Positions 35,411-43,518 of a stretch of 44,906 nt of DNA are shown in pieces; position 1 is the first letter of the stretch; every line of letters starts with the position of its first letter. The translations under genes were made by a program, and so were the position numbers. The notes below the pieces were generated by a model. It ran no database searches, was not told the origin of the DNA, and was given only the letters and a program-made list of their open reading frames with translations. The DNA comes from Sedimentisphaerales bacterium (GTDB lineage Bacteria; Planctomycetota; Phycisphaerae; Sedimentisphaerales; Anaerohalosphaeraceae): assembly GCA_028282905.1 (NCBI GenBank), contig JANQGW010000085.1, positions 1 to 44,906 on the forward strand. The letters run 5' to 3'.

Positions 35411-35685
35411 CATAAATCCTTTCCATTAAATTAGTTTTCATCACTCACAATTTCGTTACATCGTGAAAAACATTACGCCTTCCACTCATACTTTTCTAAC
35501 AATCCATCCACACACACTTCTTATATTTATTGTCAGCACCTGATGATTTTCCCAGTCATATAGTCAACCTGACTGCTAACGTCCGAAGGTTATAAACCTT
35601 CTGTGTTAGACCTCAATTAATCGGTGATTAGAAATCGAATAGTTTTAGAAGGACGTTTTTAAAAATGAATTGAGGTAAATTGATG
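35411..35685. other. Intergenic region between small gene and beta-helix gene
   Basis: 275 bp, AT-rich. It should carry the promoter of the beta-helix gene. A compound hairpin lies at 35576-35606: CTAAC then GAAGGT pair with ACCTTC then GTTAG around a TATAA loop. No coding frame is supported. Confidence 0.4.
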
Positions 35686-36054
35686 TCAATCCACATAACA
35701 CTCCTCGTCGGCCCACCGATTGATTTCCGCAAGAAAAGCGGCTTTGCTGCCGGCCATTTCACACCAATAAGACATGTCAATCCCGGGCCGGAGCCGCAGG
35801 GCATCCTGCAAGGAATCGCCCAAATAGCAGCTCTTCAGTGTCTTATGTTTCCGACCGGACAACTCAACTTCCCACCACGTTCCATCCAATTTTTCAAACA
35901 ACTCATTTGAAAGCACGATGGATTGACCTCCGTTGGAAATCTCTGAAGAAGGAAAATTATAGTTCATGACCTGCAGACCTGAAATATCCTCCCGATGGTA
36001 ATCCACAAGCTGGATCATTTGTTCAAATGACATCAAGTATTTTTCGCCATGCAT
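35686..36054 (-). CDS. Hypothetical small cytoplasmic protein
   Basis: 122 residues with ATG 36054 and GAGG six nt upstream, a good start. No signal peptide or membrane segment. The sequence is rich in charged and aromatic residues (MHGEKYLMSFEQMIQLVDYHRED, LFEKLDGTWWEVELSGRKHK broken here for length, GIDMSYWCEMAGSKAAFLAEI). I recognise no family. It is convergent with nothing nearby and lies at the edge of the AT-rich accessory region. Confidence 0.6.
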   Translation of the reverse strand: MHGEKYLMSFEQMIQLVDYHREDISGLQVMNYNFPSSEISNGGQSIVLSNELFEKLDGTWWEVELSGRKHKTLKSCYLGDSLQDALRLRPGIDMSYWCEMAGSKAAFLAEINRWADEECYVD

Positions 36055-36402
36055 AAAGCACCTCGCTTAGTCGCCTTTGTTTCTCCTTGCTATCATAATT
36101 TCAAATGTTAGTAATATATTGAGAAGTAATGAATTTCATATTCAAGCAAATATTCCCAACCTGACAGCGCAAGCTGTCTTGAAAAAAATCCGTAAGCGAG
36201 AGTCTTATCGAAAAGGGAAGTAAAAAAAGAATGATTAAATGATCATCAGATCCCGCCGTACAGGACGGATGGTCAACTGTCGAATGACAGAAACTATATG
36301 AATGGCACGCAATTGACCGACCAAACCGACTTGCTGATTCAATGGCAGTACGGTAAAATAGTTTTTTTCACATCGTGCTGAAAAATACAGGGAGAAAACC
36401 GA
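36055..36402. other. Intergenic region with no clear gene
   Basis: About 350 bp, AT-rich. A short hairpin GACAGC-GCAA-GCTGTC lies at 36163-36178, without a T-run in a useful position. The stretch 36298-36381 reads as a short open frame ending FFTSC but has no supporting features. It probably includes the left flank of the transposase remnant. Confidence 0.4.
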
Positions 36403-36585
36403 TTGAATAATCTAATCCAATCTGTTGTTATGTGGTTTAGGAGTTTGTTTAAATCTCATAACGAGATTATCCTGAAAAATGCGTTACTTCGACAGCAGAT
36501 AACAATCTATCAACATCGAAACAAGCAGCCTCAATTAGAAAACTCTGACCGGCTTATTCTTGGCTTTTTGTGCCGGATAACATAG
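36403..36585 (+). pseudogene. Integrase-core transposase, N-terminal fragment
   Basis: 60 residues from a TTG with GGGAG upstream. The text ILKNALLRQQITIYQHRNKQPQLENSDRLILG matches the N-terminus of the rve-type integrase proteins that read like ENLALRQQLAVYKR...KRPKLRPRDRLFW, a common mobile-element family in planctomycetes. The frame stops after LCRIT and no downstream DDE domain is found, so only about one seventh of the gene remains. The similarity ends near 36575, where sequence open on the opposite strand begins. This marks a deletion or rearrangement junction. Confidence 0.6.
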
Positions 36586-36788
36586 TACACTTTCCAGATT
36601 TTTCCCCACTTATCTCTGGCGTTTAGCGACGTGAATTCACCCTCTTGCGAAACCGATTCGGCTTGAAGACCGAGAAACAATTTTGGGCCGATAATACCTC
36701 TTTCCGTCATCATGTTCCTAAATTTCTCTATGTCATTAGCAATGTAATCTGTTACCCGAGGTAAGGTTAGTTTAGCCCTTCGGATCGC
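36531..36788 (-). pseudogene. Unidentified gene fragment
   Basis: A minus-strand frame open from just after a TAA at 36789-36791 down to 36531, without a plausible start at its upstream end. It reads LTLPRVTDYIANDIEKF, MMTERGIIGPKLFLGLQAE and ARDKWGKIWKVYYVIR, which has normal protein composition. The last 15 residues are simply the antisense of the transposase fragment. I therefore read it as an internal piece of a gene fused at about 36580 to the transposase remnant. No family recognised. Confidence 0.35.
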
Positions 36789-36990
36789 TTATGATATTTC
36801 CCCTTGCCTGACAGGCATAAATTTATCATGCGAAACTCTACTCGGTATTAATTCGACAGCATATTTCTACGATACATGAACCTGCTTTCCCTCCCGGTTT
36901 CAACCATGGAGAAAATCTGATGTTGCGATACTTGCCGTCAGGCCAGTTAGTAAGACTTCCAGCGTCGGAACCCGTACCACATTGACTTGC

Positions 36991-37182
36991 TTAGTCCAAT
37001 TTCAAGCGTATAACATTATTTGTCCTGCTGCGGAAACCCTCATCAGTAATGAAAGTGACACCCAGGGCGTACGAGCTTATTCCGCGATCGTCTTTCATTT
37101 CGCTGTGCAGACATAGAATTGTACTCTTTAGACCGGGAGCGTTTGCGACATCTATTGTTACCTCGTTAGAGAGCGACTCCAA
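36991..37182 (-). pseudogene. Gene fragment, possibly the C-terminal part of a PilZ-like domain
   Basis: A short minus-strand frame bounded upstream by a TAA near 37190. It reads NEVTIDVANAPGLKSTILCL, SSYALGVTFITDEGFRSRTNNVIRLKLD. The pattern of a variable strand followed by LGV-x-FI and a polar helix resembles the last third of PilZ domains, but no RxxxR motif is present in what remains. Only a remnant; the PilZ guess is weak. Confidence 0.3.
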
Positions 37183-37449
37183 TCCTACTTACAGGTCAGC
37201 TTATAGGGAAACATAGAATAGCGGTTCAAATTATCAAATTCTTAAGTCTTCAGAACTGTGAATAATCATCAAATTCTGGGAAACCCTGCCGGAGCATATG
37301 CGACAGGCGATCATGCGACTTGTTCGGTCATATCCTGAGAAATGACTTGACAATATCTGAATAAAGGATAGATTAATAGAGTCATTCCTACAAAGCCATC
37401 TGTCGGAGAAGGCTTGCAAAAGCGAGAAAGAGTTTTCGAGGAGCGGAAG

Positions 37450-37812
37450 ATGGAAAAGTTATTTATATTAATTTTGTGTCTATTTACACTCTCAAGTGCC
37501 ATTTCGGCAGTGACTGTTCAAGGGATAGATATTGAGTTTGTAACGATTGACAATCCCAGGAACGATGGAGATTCGATAGAGGAAGCTGATCCTCAGGGTT
37601 GTGGTGCGGTTGACTACATCTATAGTATCGGTAAGTACGAAATAACAAATGCGCAATGGGATGCATTCGTTAATGCTGCAGGTCATTCACAGGAAATCTC
37701 TCACCACAGCTGGACCAACTTTGGGGGGCAAGATCAAATATACCATTCTAAGATCAATGACAAAAATACAATCCCCACCCCAATCCAACATCCCAACTAT
37801 GCTAGGCCTTAA
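37450..37812 (+). pseudogene. SUMF1/formylglycine-generating-enzyme-like secreted protein, truncated
   Basis: Starts well: ATG 37450 with GAGGAG six nt upstream and signal peptide LFILILCLFTLSSAISA. The text that follows is the N-terminus of the SUMF1-domain secreted proteins common in planctomycetes (GIDIEFVTIDNPRNDGDS, GAVDYIYSIGKYEITNAQWDAFVNAAG). Full proteins are about 300 residues; this one stops at 120. From about 37690 the frame is only the antisense of a CheW-like fragment. The gene was therefore cut by a rearrangement and joined to another truncated gene. Function is lost. Confidence 0.72.
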
Positions 37813-37947
37813 ATTCTCAATAGATTTGAGATGAAACTCATATCCGGCCTTAACCCCTTTGATCACACTGATATCCAACGCATATAATTCACTTGCCAGT
37901 GAAAAAACATAGTATGCCCGGACATCCCCAAAAACGTCTTCGCTCAA
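37687..37947 (-). pseudogene. CheW-like domain, truncated
   Basis: 86 residues on the minus strand: YYVFSLASELYALDISVIKGV, then SIVGMLDWGGDCIFVIDLRMVY. This matches the first half of CheW domains (hydrophobic strand with F-x-L-x-x-x-x-YALD, and the later IxGxxxxxGxxxxVIDLR motif). CheW proteins link chemoreceptors to CheA. A full domain needs about 140 residues, and the second half is missing. It ends at about 37695 where the SUMF1 fragment begins on the other strand. The proposed TTG start lacks a ribosome site, so it is probably a decayed piece. Confidence 0.5.
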
Positions 37948-38622
37948 TTTGGGTATACCAGTATTTTTGTCTTAAGCTGAGTTCTAAAATACAAGTCGCA
38001 TTTATAAGTAAAGAGTGATTAAACAGCAGAAAAATTGAAAAAAACAAGAATTGCCAGAAATATCGATGATTTTTGGACCAACTCCCCATCCCTATATTTC
38101 AATTATTACAAACAAGTCTCTTTTCCGAATGGAATAATTGAAACAATATTGGGTTTCCAAGGTGTTAATCTCTTTATTAGGAAAGGAGAGAGCAGGATTT
38201 CACTCTCCCCTTCTTTCTAATGGCTCCGCTTGCAAAAGGTTATAGCCTCGCACCGACATCGCCTCGACTACATTCTGCCCCGTTGGCATCATCTACAGCC
38301 TCGACAGTCTAAAAACAAACTAAGATAACCTTCTGGGTTACTTATTCAGAGCCACAAAACCTTAATCTCCTTAATGCCTTAAATGAAATATACGTCAAAA
38401 ATGCTCCTAAGGTTTGAACTTTTCCCTCAATATTAATACTGATAATAAAGTTTTTTCGAGTAGTACCATCTCCGGCTCAGTATGGGCATTGTTATAGGGA
38501 ACTGCACTTAATTTTAGGCAAATGACAAGTCCCTTGTTGACAACCCCATCAGGCGGGATTAACATGAATGGGTTGATTCAGGAGAGTTAATCGGGTACGG
38601 AGGTCAGAGCGGGAGAACTTAA
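37948..38622. other. Non-coding accessory sequence
   Basis: About 675 bp of AT-rich DNA. A plus-strand frame of 61 codons (38035-38220) has no ribosome site or recognisable motif. A minus-strand stretch ending with a stop at 38240 reads TVEAVDDANGAEC and then SRGDVGARL, which looks protein-like and may be another gene remnant. Nothing else is supported. Confidence 0.35.
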
Positions 38623-38706
38623 ATGCCTGAACAAAACATTGTAGTAGGGCACATTTTCATGTCTTTAACACTGGTGCTTTTCGTTTACTTTGTAAAGCAT
38701 TTATAG
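38623..38706 (+). CDS. Possible small membrane protein (27 residues)
   Basis: ATG 38623 is preceded by GGGAG at seven nt, a strong ribosome site. The 27-residue product begins MPEQNIVVGH and continues with one hydrophobic segment IFMSLTLVLFVYFV before KHL and a TAG stop. The composition is that of a single-pass small membrane protein or a holin/toxin-like peptide. A hairpin 120 nt downstream could end its transcript. No homologue is recognised; the ribosome site plus a clean helix is the only support. Confidence 0.35.
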   Translation: MPEQNIVVGHIFMSLTLVLFVYFVKHL

Positions 38707-39188
38707 CTTGGAGGCATTTGCCAGAGTCCTTTGAATGAAGACAACGTAGCTCACCTTTTTGGAGCAGAGTTGATATGTACTTTGAACCATACCCAATGTA
38801 GTATTATAGAGTTTTCTCCCCCTCCGGAAAAGGGGCCACAACTTTGAAGGGCTTACAACATTGATGGCCCCCTTTCTTGAAACCCAAAGCCTTCTTTGTC
38901 TTAAGTTCTTTCATGTATTTATAACCTCCAAAGAATCATGTAAAATCCTTAGAGCACTTTACTATCAAGCTGGCTTGGATTGTAATTAGGAAAAATGCCC
39001 GTTTTGATAAATATTAGTGCAGGTTTCTGAAAGAGATGATTCTGAGATAGAAGACGAAATAAACAGACAATACATCCCTACAGAAATTATTGAACTATGA
39101 CAATAATGTCGTCGTAAATTATAGCATATAAGTGTATGTTTCATGAAGGTGAAATAGTGTTGGTTTATTGGCCCGAAAGGTCTATAAG
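38707..39188. other. Intergenic region before the response regulator
   Basis: About 480 bp. A hairpin at 38829-38875 is listed separately. A 24-codon plus-strand frame ends near 39098 (EIEDEINRQYIPTEIIEL) and may be the tail of a lost gene. Otherwise AT-rich without supported features; the promoter of the response regulator should lie in the last 100 bp. Confidence 0.4.
38829..38875 (+). terminator. Long hairpin, weak terminator candidate
   Basis: GGGGCCA (38832-38838) pairs with TGGCCCC (38865-38871), continued by AAA/TTT after one bulged C; loop about 26 nt. On the plus strand TTTCTTGA follows. It may end the small membrane protein transcript; the loop is long and the T-run poor. Confidence 0.3.
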
Positions 39189-39590
39189 ATGAGAGAAAAT
39201 ATAACTAATAGTCCGAAAGTTTTAGTTGTTGAAAACGACCTTGCTTATCAGAAACTACTTGAGAAGAATATAAAACGTGCAGGAGGTAAATGTGAATGTT
39301 TGTTTGATGGCGAATCGGCTTTGGAAAAGGTCGCTCACAACCATTATGATTTGTTGTTAATCGATTTACGTATACCCAAGCTGGACGGGATTATGCTTGT
39401 CAAATTGCTCAGAGAGAGACGATATGATACGCCCCTCATTGCCATTACGGCACTGAAACTTGAAAGTCTGGAACGAAATGCTTTGGCTGTTGGTTTCAAT
39501 GACTTTTTAGAAAAACCCATTACTGAAGTCGAAATATCCTCCCTTTTTGAAAAATACTGTCATCATAAAACTGCTCAACATGCATCTTGA
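39189..39590 (+). CDS. Stand-alone response regulator (receiver domain only)
   Basis: 133 residues from ATG 39189, with AAAGG eight nt upstream. The whole protein is one CheY-type receiver. Acidic pocket Glu15 and Asp17 (VVENDLAY), phospho-acceptor Asp59 (LLLIDLRIPKLDG), Thr87 (IAITAL) and Lys109 (FLEKPI) are all present, so it should be phosphorylatable. There is no output domain; such regulators act by protein contact, or serve in phosphorelays. No histidine kinase is nearby. A decayed CheW-like fragment lies about 1.2 kb upstream, which may be chance. Confidence 0.9.
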   Translation: MRENITNSPKVLVVENDLAYQKLLEKNIKRAGGKCECLFDGESALEKVAHNHYDLLLIDLRIPKLDGIMLVKLLRERRYDTPLIAITALKLESLERNALAVGFNDFLEKPITEVEISSLFEKYCHHKTAQHAS

Positions 39591-40052
39591 TTATCATCGG
39601 GGAATAGGTGAAAGTTTTTGATTTGCCTGAGATAATTACAGTAAAGCCCTAGCCATGACCAGTTTTTTCACAAACCGTATTTGACAAAAATACCAAAACA
39701 GTTAGTATAGATATCCTCCTTTTGCCCACAGGCGGATTTCTTATTTCATTCATATATGTCTAACCTCAAGTATGAACAGTGCCCATCTGGTTATTACAAA
39801 ATTACAACTTTCCTTCAGCCCCTGAAAGTAAGTTCTTCTGATCCCAAAAACCTTATACTGGACCAAACTAGTACTCTGTCCGTACTAAATTGACGGATAC
39901 AATTTTCTCAGTTTAATCCGGGCATTGGCTGTTGTAAATTGCCAGTCGATGCCTGCTTGTTCTTCATTTCGTTAAATTTATAATAAAAAATATCTTTATG
40001 CAATTGCTTTTTAATAGCCCAACTCTCATTAATTGGATGTTTGAGGATAATA
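39591..40052. other. Intergenic region with an IS630 remnant
   Basis: About 460 bp, AT-rich. It contains the C-terminal relic of an IS630-type transposase at 39885-39972, listed separately. The rest has no supported gene or clear terminator. Confidence 0.45.
39885..39972 (-). pseudogene. IS630-family transposase, C-terminal relic
   Basis: A minus-strand frame of about 27 codons, with a stop just upstream, reads EEQAGIDWQFTTANARIKL and then RKLYPSI before TAG. This is the characteristic last piece of IS630-family transposases (WQFTT-x-x-AR-x-KL-x-x-LYP at the very C-terminus). The sequence past the stop, ending near TAGTACTCTGTCCGTACT, may be the element's terminal repeat. The rest of the element is absent. 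It marks an old transposition or deletion site in the accessory region. Confidence 0.65.
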
Positions 40053-40361
40053 GTGGGGCAACCATGTTTACATGACCATGATATGGATTTTCAAGATTTC
40101 TATCAACTGTTAAATAATGAGCGACAGGGTATTAGAGATAGATACTTAGGCGAGCCTGAAGTTTTTCAACTGTTCGGAAAACAGTTATGCAACAGAAGAG
40201 TTGATATAGTCAATACAGATACTGCAAATAGAACAATTAAAAATGCTATTAAGGATGGCGATGAAGTTGTAGTTGTTATGAAAAATAAAATGTTTAGGTC
40301 TGTAGTCAGCCTTTGTCAAATAACGAAAGATATGTCGTTGAAAATCTTAGAAGATGTTTAA
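40053..40361 (+). CDS. Hypothetical protein
   Basis: 102 residues from GTG 40053, which has GAGG six nt upstream; an ATG at 40083 is an alternative. No signal peptide or membrane helix. Sequence features are polar and charged: DFQDFYQLLNNERQGIRD, GEPEVFQLFGKQLCNRRVD, then a hydrophobic strand DGDEVVVVMKNKMF. I recognise no family. A plausible terminator follows at 40442-40484, which supports a real transcript. Confidence 0.5.
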   Translation: MGQPCLHDHDMDFQDFYQLLNNERQGIRDRYLGEPEVFQLFGKQLCNRRVDIVNTDTANRTIKNAIKDGDEVVVVMKNKMFRSVVSLCQITKDMSLKILEDV

Positions 40362-40441
40362 AGCGATTGAAGATATTCATCATTAAAGAGCACTAATTGA
40401 AATATTGTGGAACTTGAGCCCGTAGTTGTAGTCATTCAGCG

Positions 40442-40484
40442 ACAGGCTTTGAGTTGAAAAAGCCTTATCTGGGGCCTGTTTTTG
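40442..40484 (+). terminator. Rho-independent terminator candidate
   Basis: ACAGGC (40442-40447) pairs with GCCTGT (40474-40479), with an alternative inner stem AGGCTTT/AAAGCCT, followed by TTTTT. It lies about 80 nt after the stop of the preceding plus-strand gene. Confidence 0.5.
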
Positions 40485-40589
40485 GGTTTGGACGAATAAG
40501 TCTACACTGATATGGAACGACCCCCGTCAAACATATTTTTTAATTTTTCACGAGTCCGGTGTGTCAAGCTCAATTCAATCAGAGGCTGA

Positions 40590-40862
40590 TTACGCTGATT
40601 GCTCCTTTTGCATTTCAATAATTCTTCGTACAGTTTCCTCTAAGTCCATATTGTAAAGATCCAAAGCATCATCTTCATCGATACATATATTGAAGGCATT
40701 CTCAACATCACGAAATGGTTCTGTTCCCTCAATGATATCCGGCGGGTCATAAGTGGACCACATTAAACACATATGTTTTCTGTCTGTATTTTCCCGATAG
40801 AGACCGCGATGCTTGTCATATATCTGATGAAGTGTTCTATATGTTTTTTTGTATTTCGTCAT
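40590..40862 (-). CDS. Hypothetical small acidic protein
   Basis: 90 residues with ATG 40862 and AAAGG eight nt upstream. Basic N-terminus MTKYKKTYRTLHQIYDKHRG, then an acidic region (CIDEDDALDLYNMDLEETVRRI). No signal peptide or membrane segment and no family recognised. Composition is that of a folded soluble protein. It is an isolated gene in the AT-rich accessory stretch. Confidence 0.5.
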   Translation of the reverse strand: MTKYKKTYRTLHQIYDKHRGLYRENTDRKHMCLMWSTYDPPDIIEGTEPFRDVENAFNICIDEDDALDLYNMDLEETVRRIIEMQKEQSA

Positions 40863-41016
40863 TCTCTAAACCTTTAACCCCGGTTTCGCAACGAGGATAT
40901 TGAGCTTTCCACAGTGGCTCCTTTTTCAACGCTTTTTCAGGAGGGAATGCCCCCTCAACTGGTTCCATTTAAAATACTAAATACAAATAAAGAGACTTTC
41001 TCAGCCATGAGGATTG

Positions 41017-42863
41017 CTACAGGAGCTCTCCCTCATTGAGCCATGTCGACGCCAGCCAACTGAGATCTAGCAGATTGGTAATACAGTCACCGTTGAGGTC
41101 GCCAATCGGGCAAGCGTACCACGGGTCCACGTAAATCGAATCGTGTGTCACACTGCATCGCCGATCCTCAAGGACCATCTTTACGGCCTTCGGCAGGGGA
41201 TCGCTGTGCCGGACTGAGAAGCCAAGATTGTTTAACTGCTGTTTGCTGTAAACCGCACAGTAGGATGCCAGCTGATTATCATCTTCGTCATAGAATCTCA
41301 CATAGGTCCGGGAAGCGTCAGTATTGAGCCCGCAGGCGGCCAGATCGGGGGCCGGCACGAATAACTCATTCGGTACCATTTCAAGATTGGTAATCGTAAC
41401 CCCGTGATAATGCCAGGGCGTGCCGCCAATATCGATTGTTCTGCGTTCATCAATAAACATTCTTAATTCCGGCAGTGAGTAACACTCATAATCAACCGTA
41501 AACGGATAATTGAATCCATATCCGTTCAGCAGGGGCCTGTACATGCGTCCGATTGTCTGGCCGGATGCATTCTTAGCGGTAATCAACGCTGTATAGTACT
41601 CATTGGGATCAGAAACAGCCAGTGATACCACCTGCTCTGTTTCAGGTGCATAAATCTCTACGGGCCTGTCAATTTTCCCGGGACCGCTGGGGTGATCCGG
41701 ACCGCGGTAACGGTCAATGGCAAACAGATATTCAGTTGCACCTGAGACCGCATCCCATTGGAATTTGATGCCGGGCTGGTGTTCAGGTATTGGGTCGTAG
41801 GACCATAATAACTCGGTATTATCCCAGGGAGCGGTCATATGGATGACAGTTCGAAAATCCAGGTTATGGCTTTCTGTTTCTTCCAGGGTCATTGCTGACA
41901 GGTCAAAATTGCCACTGTAGACATAGTTACCGGGATAGTGTGAGTGTGTTGGATCGATCAAATAGCGGGCATTGAGATAAACAGTGCCGCTGGTCGGCAC
42001 ATTATTGATCGCGTATCTTCCGGTAACGGGGTAGTGTCGGAATTGGGCACCAGGGATAATTCCGCCTGCATCCTGAATTTGAGCTAAAGGAATTTCTGAA
42101 GTGGTCCAGGTCATCGGGAAGTTATTGTATTGGCAAAGACCCGTTAATTGATAATCGGCCAAGATGTTAAACGTATAATCGCCATCTGACCACGCACTGT
42201 TGTGTCCGATGGCAAACTGATGCGAGAGTTTCTGTCCCGTCTCGATGGGCAATGTATAAGACGGCTGCATATAGCCGCTGGTTGGAACGGACAGGCCGTT
42301 CTTTTCCTTGTTGACAATTTGGGCTCGTAAAGCCGGTCCGGATGTATATGGAGCCCCCAGATTCTGGATTTTGAACTCAAACCAGTTGTATACACCATAG
42401 TCTAATGGGCCGAGGGGCTGGATGACTTCACGAATCACAAAATCCGGTTCTGTCATCAGATGAAAATCATAGTAATCCGTCCTGTCTGTCCTTGGATCTT
42501 CCGGAGGGTAGTCGTAGTGTGCTTCGATTTGCATAGTGGTTTCGGTGAGCAATGTAATTGTCAGTGTTTTGGTTGAAATACTAGGCGGATAAACGACGAC
42601 AAATGGATTCCCTGTGTATGCCGCAGAAGTGTTGCCCCAGTCACAGTCCATGGGATGGCATTTGCCAAACGCGTTGACTTCAAGATCACTTGCTCCGCTG
42701 GTTTTGATAAGGATGCGGGTGATGCCCCCAGTAAACGGATCATCATTCATCCACGCCCCGACGTAATCTTCACGTGATGCGGCTATCGATATACCGGCAA
42801 CTAAAAAAAGAGGGAAAGAAAAACACGGACAGATGATTTTTCAAGAATTAACTGAGCTTTCAT
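41017..42863 (-). CDS. Large secreted protein with C-terminal dockerin tag, frameshifted in the signal peptide
   Basis: The long frame 41017-42750 (577 codons) lacks a signal peptide, but sequence upstream explains it. ATG 42863, with GGAGG eight nt upstream, encodes MKAQLILEKSSVRVFLSLFF and then hits TAG at 42801-42803. One nt back, the other frame reads LVAGISIAASREDYVGAW directly into the main frame. The switch point is a run of seven A on the plus strand (42803-42809). With eight, the gene would be continuous and carry a perfect signal peptide. The body has beta-sandwich repeats (VTGRYAINNVPTSGTVYLNAR; WDAVSGATEYLFAIDRY, fibronectin-like) and a C-terminal tag GDLNGDCITNLLDLSWLASTWL. Fresh mutation, sequencing error or slippage are all possible. 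Confidence 0.75.
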
Positions 42864-43192
42864 CACACATACCTCCACTAACGTTTCAACGGTTATAGAA
42901 CACAGAATTCCTCTAATGACACTACTAATTTTACTAAAACATCTATCTCACGGTCAAGGATATTCCGTATGCCGGCACTCTTTCTATGAGATTAGGTGAA
43001 AATACGGATTGCTGGATGGGTGCTTACTGTCATAGCTTTAGTATAGACCTTAAGTGATTAGATATTTGTCAAGCAGACCATCAGCCATCTAACGAGCAAT
43101 ATTTACACTCGACTCCATAAGCAATTCTGACTATAATCTTTTCGATAACTTGAATCGTAGCATGACTTAATTTGCGACAAGGATGTATTTGT
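42864..43192. other. Divergent intergenic region
   Basis: About 330 bp between the divergent dockerin-tag gene and the MazG-like gene, so it should hold both promoters. AT-rich, without a supported gene, hairpin or clear promoter boxes. A ribosome site for the leftward gene (GGAGG at 42872-42876) is visible. Confidence 0.45.
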
Positions 43193-43456
43193 ATGGGACT
43201 TAATGAATTCAGAGATGAGGCAAGGGAGTTTTTGATCGAGATTGGGCAAAGTGAACAAAAAGCGTCAGAGATTGTCTCAATGCTCGATGAAGAAGTGACT
43301 TTGCTGAAAAGCTCAATCAATGACAAACAGAAGCTTTGCCATCAAATATATGATGTGCTTTTCCTTCTTTTTGAATTAGCTCGACAATATGATTGTGACC
43401 TTGATTTAGAATGGAAACGGGCAAGGAAAAGAAAACAGAAAAAATATTTAACATAA
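43193..43456 (+). CDS. MazG-like small protein, catalytic motif incomplete
   Basis: 87 residues from ATG 43193, with AAGGA nine nt upstream. Helical throughout. The second half (KLCHQIYDVLFLLFELARQYDCDLDLEWKRA split at DVLF) resembles the end of MazG-type nucleotide pyrophosphohydrolases, where EELGDVLFLL...LGIDLEEAW is usual. The upstream ExxE helix pair is present only loosely (DEEVTLLKSS), and HQIYD replaces the expected ExxxD. Either a divergent regulator or an inactive family member. It precedes the pRiA4b ORF-3-like gene by 62 bp on the same strand. Confidence 0.5.
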   Translation: MGLNEFRDEAREFLIEIGQSEQKASEIVSMLDEEVTLLKSSINDKQKLCHQIYDVLFLLFELARQYDCDLDLEWKRARKRKQKKYLT

Positions 43457-43518
43457 CACTTTCTAGGAGATGAGGAATTTATCTGTAAGCGTATGAGCCT
43501 CTATATGAGGATTAATAT

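Noticed and set aside
35576-35606. Compound hairpin with CTAAC...GTTAGAC ends, considered as an integron attC site
   Set aside because: The right end fits the GTTRRRY consensus but the left end does not fit RYYYAAC, and at about 40 nt it is shorter than known attC sites; no integrase is present.
36163-36178. GACAGC-GCAA-GCTGTC hairpin as a terminator
   Set aside because: The T-run lies on the wrong side of the stem for either strand and no gene ends there.
38035-38220. A 61-codon plus-strand frame as a small gene
   Set aside because: No ribosome site and no motif; it lies in a stretch that otherwise holds only relics.
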